Positions 18,321 to 28,434 of a stretch of DNA of 64,000 nucleotides are shown here, piece by piece. Below the pieces are notes generated by a model. The model saw nothing but the letters and a program-made list of their open reading frames with translations, had not been told where the DNA came from and did no database searches. The stretch is from Bog-756 sp963845485. Lineage in GTDB: Bacteria > Actinomycetota > Acidimicrobiia > Acidimicrobiales > RAAP-2. How positions within the stretch are numbered: the stretch's first letter is position 1; the number at the start of each line of letters is the position of its first letter. A program made the translations under genes and the position numbers. The stretch spans positions 248,001-312,000 of the forward strand of contig CAWJSI010000014.1 in NCBI GenBank assembly GCA_963845485.1, in the 5' to 3' direction.

Positions 18321-19028
18321 TCAGGCGGTGGCTGCGCCGTCGATGACCAGCGTCGTGCCGCTGATGGTGGCGGCGTCGGGGGAGGCGAGATAGGCCACGG
18401 CGCCGGCCACCTCGTCGGGCTCGATGAGGCGGCCCATGGGGGATGCCGCCCGGGTGAGCAGGGCCATGTCCGCCCCTTCGGGGAGCTGGAAGTTGCGCAG
18501 GAACGGGGTGTCCACCGAGGCGGGGCAGACCGCGTTGACCCGCACGCCGGCCGAGGCCAACTCGAGGGCCATCGACTTGGTCAACATGATGACCCCCCCT
18601 TTGGAGGCGCAGTAGGCGGCGTTGTAGGGCGTGGCCCGCATGCCGGCCACCGACCCCATGTTGATGATCGTCCCCCTGGTCTCCACCAGGGCCGGCACGG
18701 CCGCCTGGGAGAGGAGGAAGGTGCCGGTGAGGTTGACGTCGATGACCTGGCGCCACTCATCGGGGGTGAGGTCGGTGACGAGCCGGGAGATGCCGATGCC
18801 GGCCACGTTGGCCAGGATGTCCAGCCGTCCGTGGCGCTCGAGGACCCCGGTCACCGTGGCCGCACAGGCCGTGGCGTCGCGCACGTCGCACACGATGTCC
18901 CCGGGCCGCTCGGCCACGTCACAGCCCACCACCGCCGCGCCTTCCCCGGTCAGGCGGTCGGCGACGGCCCGCCCGATGCCGCTGGCCGCGCCGGATACGA
19001 GTGCCACCTTGCCGTCGAGCCGTCCCAT
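18321..19028 (-). CDS. SDR-family oxidoreductase
   Basis: A 235-residue classical SDR. Cofactor motif SGAASGIG is at about 13-20, the NNAG position reads NVAG, and the catalytic motif is YCASKGG. The C-terminal ending ISGTTLVIDGAATA is typical. It converges with the deacylase-like gene and diverges from another SDR; both SDR starts carry leaderless-type -10 hexamers in the 62-nt gap between them. Probably a step in the same catabolic island, substrate unknown. Confidence 0.86.
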   Translation of the reverse strand: MGRLDGKVALVSGAASGIGRAVADRLTGEGAAVVGCDVAERPGDIVCDVRDATACAATVTGVLERHGRLDILANVAGIGISRLVTDLTPDEWRQVIDVNLTGTFLLSQAAVPALVETRGTIINMGSVAGMRATPYNAAYCASKGGVIMLTKSMALELASAGVRVNAVCPASVDTPFLRNFQLPEGADMALLTRAASPMGRLIEPDEVAGAVAYLASPDAATISGTTLVIDGAATA

Positions 19029-19034
19029 GCCCAG

Positions 19035-19040
19035 AACGTA
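19035..19040 (-). promoter_or_regulatory. leaderless-type -10 (TACGTT)
   Basis: TACGTT on the minus strand ends 6 nt before ATG 19028; no Shine-Dalgarno is present. Confidence 0.5.
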
Positions 19041-19077
19041 GTGGGTGCCGCCCAGGGACTCGTGACGTGACGCCCGG

Positions 19078-19083
19078 TACTGT
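19078..19083 (+). promoter_or_regulatory. leaderless-type -10 (TACTGT)
   Basis: TACTGT ends 7 nt before ATG 19091. Together with 19035-19040 it forms a compact divergent promoter pair. Confidence 0.5.
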
Positions 19084-19090
19084 GCACGGG

Positions 19091-19849
19091 ATGGGTGCCC
19101 TGGAGGGGAAGGTGGCCGTCGTGACTGGCGCGGCGATGGGGATCGGCCGGGCCTCGGCTCTGGTTTTCGCGCGCGAAGGGGCCGCGGTGGTGGTGGCCGA
19201 CATCGACGATGAGGGCGGCCGGGAGACCGTGGCCCTGGTGGAGGCGGCCGGCGGTCGGGCCAGCTTCGTCCCCGCCGACGTCTCCTCGGCGGCCGATGTC
19301 TCCGCCATGGTCGAACACGCCGTTACGACCTACGGGGGCCTCGACTGTGCCCACAACAACGCAGGTATCGCCGCTCCCCTCGCCCCTCTGGCCGACTATC
19401 CCGACGACGGATGGGACCGGACCATCGCCGTGATGCTCACCGGCGTCTACCGGTGCATGAAAGCCGAGATCCCGGTGATGCTGGAGCGGGGCGGTGGCGC
19501 CATCGTCAACACGGCCTCGGGGGTGGGCCTCGTGGCCTACCCAGAGCAGGCGGCCTACACCGCCTCCAAGCACGGGGTCATCGGGCTCACCAAGGTGGCC
19601 GCCCTCGATTACGGGGCCAAAGGCATCCGGGTCAACGCCGTCTGCCCCGGGACGGCCCGGACGCCCATGGTCGATCAGGCGCTGGCCGACTTCCCCTCAC
19701 TCGACGCCCACCTGAAGGCCCTGCACCCCATCGGTCGCATCGGGGAGGCGTCCGAGGTGGCCGAGGCGGCCGTGTGGCTCTGCACCCCGGCGGCTTCGTT
19801 CGTGCTCGGGGTGGCTCTCCCCGTCGATGGCGGGTACGTGGTTCCGTGA
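19091..19849 (+). CDS. SDR-family oxidoreductase
   Basis: A 252-residue classical SDR with cofactor motif TGAAMGIG (about 12-19), NNAG (about 90), catalytic YTASKHG and the terminal VLGVALPVDGGYVVP. The start is set by the -10 hexamer at 19078-19083. Its stop codon overlaps the GTG start of the aldehyde dehydrogenase, so an alcohol-to-aldehyde-to-acid oxidation by the two enzymes is plausible, though not shown. Confidence 0.88.
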   Translation: MGALEGKVAVVTGAAMGIGRASALVFAREGAAVVVADIDDEGGRETVALVEAAGGRASFVPADVSSAADVSAMVEHAVTTYGGLDCAHNNAGIAAPLAPLADYPDDGWDRTIAVMLTGVYRCMKAEIPVMLERGGGAIVNTASGVGLVAYPEQAAYTASKHGVIGLTKVAALDYGAKGIRVNAVCPGTARTPMVDQALADFPSLDAHLKALHPIGRIGEASEVAEAAVWLCTPAASFVLGVALPVDGGYVVP

Positions 19850-21306
19850 GGACCACGCCGACGTCGGAGACCGTCACCCGCCTGGCCGCTCAGGGCCATC
19901 TGATCGGCGGCGCCTGGCGGACGAGCACGGCGGCGGGGACCTTCCCCCACCGCTATGCCGCCACCGGACAGGTGCAGGCCGAGGTGGGCTTGGCCGGCCC
20001 CGGCGATGTGGACGATGCCGTCGCCGCGGCTCGCCACGCCCAACCGGCATGGGGGGCACTGGGCCCGACCCGTCGCGCCGCCGTACTCTTCCGCTTGGCC
20101 GAGCTGCTCGAGGCCCACGGTCCCGAGGCCGACGAGCTCGCCGCGCTGGACAACGGGACGCCGGTGAGCGTCCTGCATCCAGGGACCTACACGGCGGCCT
20201 GGGTCCGGTACTACGCCGGCTGGTGCGACAAGCTCGCCGGGGAGACCGTGGAGCGGGGGCGCACCACGGCATCGGTGCAGCTCCATCCCTACGGCGTGGT
20301 GGCGGTGATCCCCCCGTGGAACGGCTCGATGATGGGCATGGGCCAGAAGGCGGCCCCCGCACTGGCCGCCGGCAACGCCGTGGTGGCCAAACCACCCGAA
20401 CTGGCCCCCTTCGGCGTCCTGCGATTCGCGGAGCTGGCCGCCGAAGCCGGGCTGCCGGCGGGTGTCCTCAACGTGGTCGTCGGTGGTTCCGTGGCCGGAA
20501 CGGCCCTGGCCGCTCACGCCGGCATCGACAAGATCAGTTTCACCGGCGGTTCGGCCACCGCCCGCAGCCTCATGGCGACGGCGGCCGCCCATCTGACGCC
20601 GCTGGCGCTCGAGCTCGGCGGGAAGTCCCCGCTCATCGTCTTTGCCGACGCCGACCTCGAACGGGCCGCCCAGGTGGCCGCCCTGGCCGGCACCGCGCTG
20701 CTGTCCGGGCAGGGATGTGCTCTGCCAACCCGGCTCTACGTGCACGAGGACGTCTACGACGAGATGGCCGAGCGGGTGGTGGCCGCGCTCGCCACCCTGC
20801 CCATCGGGGATCCGCTCGATCCGGGGACGGTGGTCGGACCGGTGGTCAGCGAGCCGTCCATGGAGCGCATCCTCTCGGTGATCGACCGGGCCCGGTCCGA
20901 CGGCGCCACGCTGTTGACCGGAGGGGCGCGGCTGGGGGGACCGCTGGCCGACGGATGGTTCGTGGCCCCTACCGTGTTCGGCAACGTCGAGCACGGGAGC
21001 GACCTGGCCCGCAACGAGGTGTTCGGTCCCGTCCAGTCCATCCTGCGGTTCTCGACCGACGACGAGGTACTGGCCCGGGCCAATGACAGCCCGTTCGGAC
21101 TGGCGGCCTATCTGCACACCGCCGACACCGGCCGGATCCGGCGGTTCGTGGCGGAACTGGACGCAGGGACCGTGGCTGTCAACGGTCCGGGGCGCATGTC
21201 ACCGGCCACGCCCTTCGGTGGTACGAAACAGAGCGGCTTCGGTCGTGAGGGAGGGCGGGCCGGAATCGACGAGATGGTGCAGACCAAGACGGTCTTCGTC
21301 GACTGA
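19846..21306 (+). CDS. aldehyde dehydrogenase family protein
   Basis: A 486-residue NAD(P)-dependent aldehyde dehydrogenase. The glycine-rich cofactor motif is FTGGSATA, the general-base Glu is in LELGGKSP, and the catalytic Cys lies in the unusual context GQGCALPTR (about residue 287). The C-terminal block PFGGTKQSGFGREGG is diagnostic. GTG 19846 overlaps the stop of the SDR (GTGA), so they are co-translated. It likely oxidises the aldehyde made by that SDR. Confidence 0.92.
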   Translation: MRTTPTSETVTRLAAQGHLIGGAWRTSTAAGTFPHRYAATGQVQAEVGLAGPGDVDDAVAAARHAQPAWGALGPTRRAAVLFRLAELLEAHGPEADELAALDNGTPVSVLHPGTYTAAWVRYYAGWCDKLAGETVERGRTTASVQLHPYGVVAVIPPWNGSMMGMGQKAAPALAAGNAVVAKPPELAPFGVLRFAELAAEAGLPAGVLNVVVGGSVAGTALAAHAGIDKISFTGGSATARSLMATAAAHLTPLALELGGKSPLIVFADADLERAAQVAALAGTALLSGQGCALPTRLYVHEDVYDEMAERVVAALATLPIGDPLDPGTVVGPVVSEPSMERILSVIDRARSDGATLLTGGARLGGPLADGWFVAPTVFGNVEHGSDLARNEVFGPVQSILRFSTDDEVLARANDSPFGLAAYLHTADTGRIRRFVAELDAGTVAVNGPGRMSPATPFGGTKQSGFGREGGRAGIDEMVQTKTVFVD

Positions 21307-21336
21307 GGGACGGCGGGTCGGCCAGGGCCAAGTCGA

Positions 21337-21783
21337 TCAGGTGCCGGGACCGACGGCAAGCAGGGCTGCCTGGCCGATCTGGTTGAGCAGGCTGGCCGCG
21401 TCGAAGTAGATGCGCTCGTTCACGATGTGGTCACCGGCGAAGAAGAACACGGCGATGACCGGAACGCGGAAGGCCCGGCCGGTGGGGGGCAGGCCGTAGA
21501 ACTCGCCGAGGTTGGTGCCGAGGAGGTCGAACTCGGCGACGGTGGTGTCTTCAGCCTCGTGGAAGCGGACGTTGTCGTGGCGTTGATCCGGGAATGCCGC
21601 GCGGGTGGTCCGGTAGTACCCCATCACCTCGTCGTCACCGTCGAAGACCTGGCCGGTGGCCATGATCTCGTAGTGGGGGGTCCCGTCGAACGTGGCCAGC
21701 GTGCGTTCGAACTCCTGGTCGGTCTCGGAGGCGAAGTGTTCGAGGAGCACGGCCTCCCGCCGCTGACGCAGTGACTCGTCCAC
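21337..21783 (-). CDS. SnoaL-like/NTF2-like ester cyclase-family protein
   Basis: A 148-residue NTF2-like protein resembling SnoaL ester cyclases: an N-terminal helix, the GYYRTTRAAFPDQRHDNVRFHEA block, and FYGLPPTGRAFRVPVIAVFFFAGDHIVNERIYFD, which is the family signature. It may act on a cyclic ester or polyketide-type intermediate. GTG 21783 is chosen because GAAGGGGG lies 6 nt upstream; a TTG three bases earlier is less likely. It sits downstream of the glutamine synthetase on the same strand but beyond that gene's terminator, so it is transcribed separately. Confidence 0.8.
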   Translation of the reverse strand: MDESLRQRREAVLLEHFASETDQEFERTLATFDGTPHYEIMATGQVFDGDDEVMGYYRTTRAAFPDQRHDNVRFHEAEDTTVAEFDLLGTNLGEFYGLPPTGRAFRVPVIAVFFFAGDHIVNERIYFDAASLLNQIGQAALLAVGPGT

Positions 21784-21875
21784 CAACTACCCCCTTCGGT
21801 CGTGGGCCACCGGCCCGAGGAGCGGACCGTCAGGGAGATCATGGCACCCGGATTCCTGGCCAGGAGGCCGGAACA

Positions 21876-21909
21876 GAACGAGACCGGGGACGAATCCCCG
21901 GTCTCGTTC
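21876..21909 (-). terminator. strong stem-loop terminator of glnN
   Basis: A perfect 15-bp stem (21876-21890 with 21895-21909) closed by four bases. On the minus strand the loop reads TTCG, a very stable tetraloop. It starts 50 nt after the glutamine synthetase stop. There is no long T-tract, as is common in high-GC actinobacteria. Confidence 0.75.
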
Positions 21910-21958
21910 CTCCGCTTCTGTATTGGGTGGTCGGACCACCCCTGCCGGAGATGGCTCC

Positions 21959-24136
<2,178 letters not shown>

Positions 24137-24206
24137 AGATCGCTCCTAGTCACGTCTTCTCGCATGGGTGCGCAGCCCGACTGCCGGCACCCGTGGGTCG
24201 GGTCCC

Positions 24207-24258
24207 GTAACCGTGCTGTAACGAAGAACCTACGAGTGCTTCGTAACGGGAGCATTTC
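24207..24258. promoter_or_regulatory. GlnR-like box array upstream of glnN
   Basis: GTAAC at 24207-24211 and 24218-24222 are exactly 6 nt apart, and GTAAC at 24243-24247 is 6 nt from ATTTC at 24254-24258. This matches the actinobacterial GlnR arrangement of gTnAC-n6-GaAAC repeats (the second pair reads GAAAT-n6-GTTAC on the minus strand). It lies 71-122 nt before the gene, where nitrogen control would be expected. Confidence 0.6.
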
Positions 24259-24348
24259 GTGAAGATGAAGGTTGTGGTCACTCCAGCTGTGAAGAACGAC
24301 CCGTTCGCGCCCCCTCCGGAGGGGTGTCGGAGCCGCCGGTCGGCCCGA

Positions 24349-24354
24349 TAGGAT
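24349..24354 (+). promoter_or_regulatory. probable -10 of the MFS gene (TAGGAT)
   Basis: TAGGAT ends 12 nt before the inverted repeat at 24366-24385, so a repressor bound there would cover the transcription start. Confidence 0.4.
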
Positions 24355-24365
24355 GTCAGCAGTTG

Positions 24366-24385
24366 ATGTCATCGTCTGATGACAT
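24366..24385. promoter_or_regulatory. inverted-repeat operator upstream of MFS gene
   Basis: Perfect 8-bp inverted repeat ATGTCATC-gtct-GATGACAT, 33 nt before the MFS start codon. A further half-site-like GATGTCA occurs just upstream. Its likely ligand is the TetR protein encoded downstream of the transporter. Confidence 0.6.
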
Positions 24386-24417
24386 AGAGGCCACCAGCTG
24401 GATCAGGAGCAGAGCCG

Positions 24418-25860
24418 ATGTCCGCCGCCGTCGTGAACGAAAAGGATCCGAGCCAGGGGGGTGAGCCCCGAGGGGGAGGGCCGACGTTCCGGACCCGGGC
24501 CCTTGTTCCCACGTTGGTCCTGGTGGGGGCCCTGGTGGCCATCGTCAGCAGCCTCGGGGCCCTGCTCATCCCCTCCATCGCCCAGGCCGATCACGTGAGC
24601 CTCAGCACCGCCCAGTGGCTCCTGACCGCAGCCCTCCTCAGCGGGGCCTTGGCCACGCCGATCATGGGCCGGCTGGCCGACGGTCCCCGCCAGCGGGACG
24701 TCATCTTGGTGGCCCTGGCCGTCGTACTGGTGGGCTGTGTGCTCTCCGCCGTCTCGGACTCGTTCATCGTGGTGGTGGCGGGCCGGGCCCTCCAGGGCTT
24801 CGGCCTGGGCCTGCTCCCCGTGACCATGGCCATCGCCCGCCGCCACCTGTCGACCGAACAGGCCGGTCGGACCATCGCCACCCTGTCGATCACCGTGGCC
24901 GTCGGGGGTGGACTCGGCTACCCGCTCACCGGTCTGATCACCCAGGTCGCCAACTTCCATGCCGCCTTCTGGTTCGGGGCCGTCATCGTCGGGCTGGCGC
25001 TGGTGGGGGCGGCCCTGATCCTGCCCCCCCGTTCCGCATCGGCGCCGCGCCGCTTCGACACCGCCGGTGCGGTGACCCTCAGCCTCGCCGTGGTCGGGCT
25101 TCTGGTGGTCCTGAGCGAGGGTGGCCACTGGGGCTGGAGTTCGGCCATCTCGTTATCGATCATGGCGGCCAGCGTTGTGGCTGCCCTGGTCTGGGTCCGC
25201 CTCGAGCTGCGCACCGACGACCCGCTGGTCGAACTCCGACAGGTCCGGAACCGTTCGGTCCTCACGGCCGACATCTCCGGCTTCCTCATCTGCGTGGCCA
25301 TGTACCTGTTCCTTCCCATCCTCATCGAGTTCGTGCAGGTACCCGCACTCGAGGGTTACGGATTCGGGGCCTCCCTCATCGTCTCCAGCCTGGTCTTCCT
25401 GCCTCTGTCGGTGACCACCTTCGCGGCCAGCCGCTTCCTCCCGCTCTACGAGCGGAACTTCGGGACGCGCTCGATGATCCCCCTGGGCTCGGTGATCTTT
25501 GCCGTCTCGACCCTCTTCTTCGCCCTGGAGCACAGCGAGCTGTGGGAGGCCTTCGCCGTCTCGGGCCTGGCCGGACTGGGGGTGGGCCTGACCTTCGCGG
25601 CCATGCCCGGCTTCATCGTGCGGGCCGTCCCCCGCAGCGAGACCGGCAGCGCCACCGGCTTCTATCAGGTGCTCCGGAACATCGGCCTGTCGACCGGCAG
25701 CGCACTCGGAGCGGCCATCCTCGTTGCCTTCACCCACCCCGGCCACACGTTCCCGACCGTCGGGGGCTTCCATGCCGCGCTGTTGGTGGCGTCCGGTCTG
25801 TGCCTGATCACCGCGGTGATCAGCTATCGTGCTACCGGGCCCGGCGGTCGGTGGGCCTGA
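24418..25860 (+). CDS. MFS transporter
   Basis: A 480-residue major facilitator. Many hydrophobic helices, a motif-A variant GRLADGPRQRDVIL after helix 2, and LQGFGLGLLPVTMAIARR in helix 4 support an exporter of the DHA2 type. ATG 24418 has an AGGAGC ribosome-binding site. A TetR gene (25984) follows on the same strand and an inverted-repeat operator precedes the transporter, so this is a self-contained efflux/regulator module. Confidence 0.86.
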   Translation: MSAAVVNEKDPSQGGEPRGGGPTFRTRALVPTLVLVGALVAIVSSLGALLIPSIAQADHVSLSTAQWLLTAALLSGALATPIMGRLADGPRQRDVILVALAVVLVGCVLSAVSDSFIVVVAGRALQGFGLGLLPVTMAIARRHLSTEQAGRTIATLSITVAVGGGLGYPLTGLITQVANFHAAFWFGAVIVGLALVGAALILPPRSASAPRRFDTAGAVTLSLAVVGLLVVLSEGGHWGWSSAISLSIMAASVVAALVWVRLELRTDDPLVELRQVRNRSVLTADISGFLICVAMYLFLPILIEFVQVPALEGYGFGASLIVSSLVFLPLSVTTFAASRFLPLYERNFGTRSMIPLGSVIFAVSTLFFALEHSELWEAFAVSGLAGLGVGLTFAAMPGFIVRAVPRSETGSATGFYQVLRNIGLSTGSALGAAILVAFTHPGHTFPTVGGFHAALLVASGLCLITAVISYRATGPGGRWA

Positions 25861-25918
25861 CGCCCGTACCGACCCGACGACCGAGCGCGACGAGCTGATC
25901 CTCGAAAAGGAGGGCGAG

Positions 25919-25987
25919 TTGGCTGCTACCGGGTTGATGCTGGCCGACGAGCAGCTCCCGCTGTCCGAGGAGGTGCCGTCGTCGTGA
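25919..25987 (+). CDS. possible 22-codon upstream ORF before TetR
   Basis: TTG at 25919 follows a near-perfect ribosome-binding site (AAAAGGAGGG, spacing 5). The 22 codons encode an acidic peptide ending EEVPSS, and its stop overlaps the TetR GTG in a GTGA motif. The same frame is open back to the MFS stop with plausible coding sequence, so it may be a leader peptide for coupling or the remnant of a longer protein. Confidence 0.35.
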   Translation: MAATGLMLADEQLPLSEEVPSS

Positions 25988-26595
25988 CCGACCCCGTCCC
26001 GACGGCTAGCGTGACGACCCGGCCGCGATCGCGTGACTCGGCCGCCAGCCGCCAGGCCTTGCTCGAGGCGGGCCAGGAGCTGTTCGGCACCCTCGGGTTC
26101 GAGCGCACCACCGTGCGCGAGATCGGCGAGCGCGCCGGGGTCGACGCCGCCCTCATCGCCCGGTACTTCGGGAGCAAGGCCGACCTCTACGTGGCCGCGG
26201 TCGTGGCCGAGCGGATGGATGACCGCACGCTCGGTGAGTACCAGGGCTTGGCCCACATCGTCGAGTCCATGGTGGCCCGCGTCGACCGCCACGGACCGGG
26301 CCCCATCCTCCAGGCGCTCGTCCGGTCGGACACCCCCGACGAGATCCGGACGGCGGCCCAGGCCCGTTTGGAGCGACGTCTGGTGGAGCCCCTCGTCGCG
26401 GGCATGGACACCGAGGGTGTCGACCGGTCCCCGCTCCGCGCCCAGATCGCGGTGGCGGCCCTGGTCGGTGTGGTGCTCGGCCGTTCGTTGGGCTGGTTCG
26501 ACGAGCTGGAGTCGGTCCCCGGTGACCAGGTGGCGGCCCTGGTCGAGGGTGCTCTCGGCGCCCTGATGCGGGGGGAGCCCGATGGGGCGGGCTGA
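25984..26595 (+). CDS. TetR-family transcriptional regulator
   Basis: A 203-residue TetR repressor. The DNA-binding domain is clear: RQALLEAGQELFGTLGFERTTVREIGERAGVDAALIARYFGSKADLY, with the family's YFGSK turn. The C-terminal part is a standard all-helical ligand domain. GTG 25984 overlaps a 22-codon upstream ORF that supplies the ribosome-binding site. It lies directly downstream of the MFS gene and probably binds the inverted repeat at 24366-24385. Confidence 0.88.
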   Translation: MTDPVPTASVTTRPRSRDSAASRQALLEAGQELFGTLGFERTTVREIGERAGVDAALIARYFGSKADLYVAAVVAERMDDRTLGEYQGLAHIVESMVARVDRHGPGPILQALVRSDTPDEIRTAAQARLERRLVEPLVAGMDTEGVDRSPLRAQIAVAALVGVVLGRSLGWFDELESVPGDQVAALVEGALGALMRGEPDGAG

Positions 26596-26696
26596 GCGAC
26601 GCCGCCGGCCCGAGGGTCGGGCTCGGCCCACCCACGGGGCGAGTGCATTCCGCCTACGGTGCGGGGGTCCACCGGCCGACCCCGAGGAGGGCCCAG

Positions 26697-27044
26697 ATGG
26701 CATCCCGAGACAAGGTACTGAGAGGCGAGGTCGAGAACCTGTTGCGGGGCCGGGAGCACTGGAGCCTCCAGCCCTCGTCCTCGCCGGGCATGCCCTCCCA
26801 GTGGTGTCTCCTCGCCGGCCACGAGATCGAACTGTCGGTCACCGTCGACCAGGGTGCCATCGTCGTCTACGTGATGGATCGGAACGCCGAGATCTTCCTT
26901 GGCGACGTGGCCGCCCTGGCCGCATGGCTCGATGCCGACGAGGCGCTCTTTCTCGAGCGGCCGTCGATGGCCGCCGAACTCTTCGACGACCTCCTGAACG
27001 GGCGGATTCGCGAATGGGGTCGCCTGGGTATCCACTCGGGGTGA
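26697..27044 (+). CDS. hypothetical protein
   Basis: A 115-residue soluble acidic protein with no domain I can name. A helical N-terminus (ASRDKVLRGEVENLLRGREHW) is followed by two or three strands (EIELSVTVDQGAIVVYVMDRNAEIFLGD) and an Asp/Glu-rich helical C-terminus (AAWLDADEALFLERP). ATG 26697 has GAGGAGGG 6 nt upstream, and a TACGGT hexamer at 26655-26660 may be its -10. Base use matches the neighbours, so it looks like a real gene. Confidence 0.6.
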   Translation: MASRDKVLRGEVENLLRGREHWSLQPSSSPGMPSQWCLLAGHEIELSVTVDQGAIVVYVMDRNAEIFLGDVAALAAWLDADEALFLERPSMAAELFDDLLNGRIREWGRLGIHSG

Positions 27045-27094
27045 ACCGGGGCGCCCGCCGTGTTCGCCTCCGGGCCGGGCACCGACCGGGGGGG

Positions 27095-27838
27095 TCACGA
27101 TCCCGAGAGCAACGCCTCGAACTTCCTGGCGAACAGGTAGGCATCGCCGGGCCAACGGGCCGAGAGGTAGCGGCCGTCCTCCACCACGAAAGCGTGCCCA
27201 TCGTCGGTCGACGTGCCTCGGGTGAAGGTTCGAGGGCCCCGGTCGAACTGGTGGCGGTCGTCCAGGTTGTTGCGCACCTCGTCCTCGACATAGGAGGGAT
27301 ACGTCCGGTAGTAGCGACCGAGCCGCCAGGCCGTGGCCAGGTAGGCCCCCCGCTCCATGTAGCGGGGCAGACAGGTGGTCCGTCGGGGGGCGAGCACGCT
27401 GTGGCCGGTGGACGGGTCGGTGGTCCTGGCCAGGACGAGTACCCCGTGGCAGATGGCGCCCACCGGACGGTCGAGGGCCCAGAACGCCGCCACCTGGCGC
27501 CGCAGCTGGTGGGCTCCGAGGTACTGACGCATACCGGGGGCATGGCCCCCGGGCAGGACGAGCCCGTCGAACCGTTCCACGTCGAGCGAGCGCCAGCTGA
27601 CCGGGTGGAGGAACTCGGGGGCCGCCGTGAGCTGTCGGTAGAACTCGACGGGTTCGTCGTCGGCACCGAGCTGTCCGAAGATGACCCCGGTCAGCAGGCG
27701 GGGATCACAGGCTGGTGTCAGGCCCCCGTCCTCGGTGGCGAAGGTGACGGTGTGGCCGGCATCGGTCAGCAACCGCCAGGGCACCGCGACCTCGGTAGTG
27801 TCGAAGTCCCGGTCCGGCAACGGCATCAACACCTGCAT
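27095..27838 (-). CDS. DJ-1/PfpI-family protein (type 1 glutamine amidotransferase-like)
   Basis: A 247-residue member of the DJ-1/PfpI superfamily. The nucleophile elbow AICHGVLVLA contains the candidate catalytic Cys, the acidic residue expected early in the chain lies in the VPWRLLTDAGHTVTFATEDGG region, and VLPGGHAPGMRQYLG is the typical oxyanion loop. Members are chaperones, glyoxalases or proteases; the role here is not set. ATG 27838 has a GAGGAGA ribosome-binding site. It is an isolated gene pointing away from the VOC gene. Confidence 0.83.
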   Translation of the reverse strand: MQVLMPLPDRDFDTTEVAVPWRLLTDAGHTVTFATEDGGLTPACDPRLLTGVIFGQLGADDEPVEFYRQLTAAPEFLHPVSWRSLDVERFDGLVLPGGHAPGMRQYLGAHQLRRQVAAFWALDRPVGAICHGVLVLARTTDPSTGHSVLAPRRTTCLPRYMERGAYLATAWRLGRYYRTYPSYVEDEVRNNLDDRHQFDRGPRTFTRGTSTDDGHAFVVEDGRYLSARWPGDAYLFARKFEALLSGS

Positions 27839-28023
27839 GACCGCTCTCCTCGCCGGGCCCGGCCCCTCCGGACCACCGGAGTGGGCACAGTACCGTCGGG
27901 CAGCGGCACCGGGCAATGTCGCCGGGCGGCCGGCGCGGGATCCGACCCGGGCGCCAGGAACGATAGGGACAAGCTTCCTGTGGGAATCATTAGAATCAGC
28001 CGTTGGGGCAGCAAGGAGGATCC

Positions 28024-28425
28024 ATGTCCGTGACGGGACTGGCCAATCTGGCTGTGAAGGTGGCGAACCTCGATGAGGCCTGCACGTTCTACGAAGGGGC
28101 GGGGGCTGAGGTCCGCGACCGGATGGTGTGGGGGAACGGCGAGCGTGCCGACGTGTTCCTCGGACCGGTGATGATCACCTTGTTCACGCGGGCCATCTAC
28201 GAGGACGACGTGGACCTCCCCGATGAGGGCTTCCTCCATCCGGCCCTGTTCACCGACGATCTCGATGCCGAGCTGATCGGCCACGATGTGGTCTGGGGCC
28301 CCGCAGTGGTCGAGGGCGCGTTCGGCACCCGCCGTATCGCCTTTGTGGACGCGCCCGGTGGCATCCGACTCGAGTTCATGGAGCAGCTGGCCCCTCCGCC
28401 CGCTGCCGACATGGGCACCTCATAG
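28024..28425 (+). CDS. VOC-family (glyoxalase/bleomycin-resistance-like) protein
   Basis: A 133-residue VOC-fold protein. The repeated beta-alpha-beta-beta-beta pattern starts at GLANLAVKVANLDEACTFYEGAGAEV and ends with IAFVDAPGGIRLEFMEQL, the expected C-terminal metal-ligand Glu. Only one module is obvious, so it probably works as a dimer. ATG 28024 follows AAGGAGG. TAGAAT at 27990-27995 may be its -10. The DMT-type transporter follows 9 nt later and is likely co-transcribed. Confidence 0.83.
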   Translation: MSVTGLANLAVKVANLDEACTFYEGAGAEVRDRMVWGNGERADVFLGPVMITLFTRAIYEDDVDLPDEGFLHPALFTDDLDAELIGHDVVWGPAVVEGAFGTRRIAFVDAPGGIRLEFMEQLAPPPAADMGTS

Positions 28426-28434
28426 GTCGCCTCC

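Noticed and set aside
16537..18756. A 739-codon minus-strand open frame over the second deacylase-like gene
   Set aside because: It opposes a clear amidohydrolase and shows no conserved motif.
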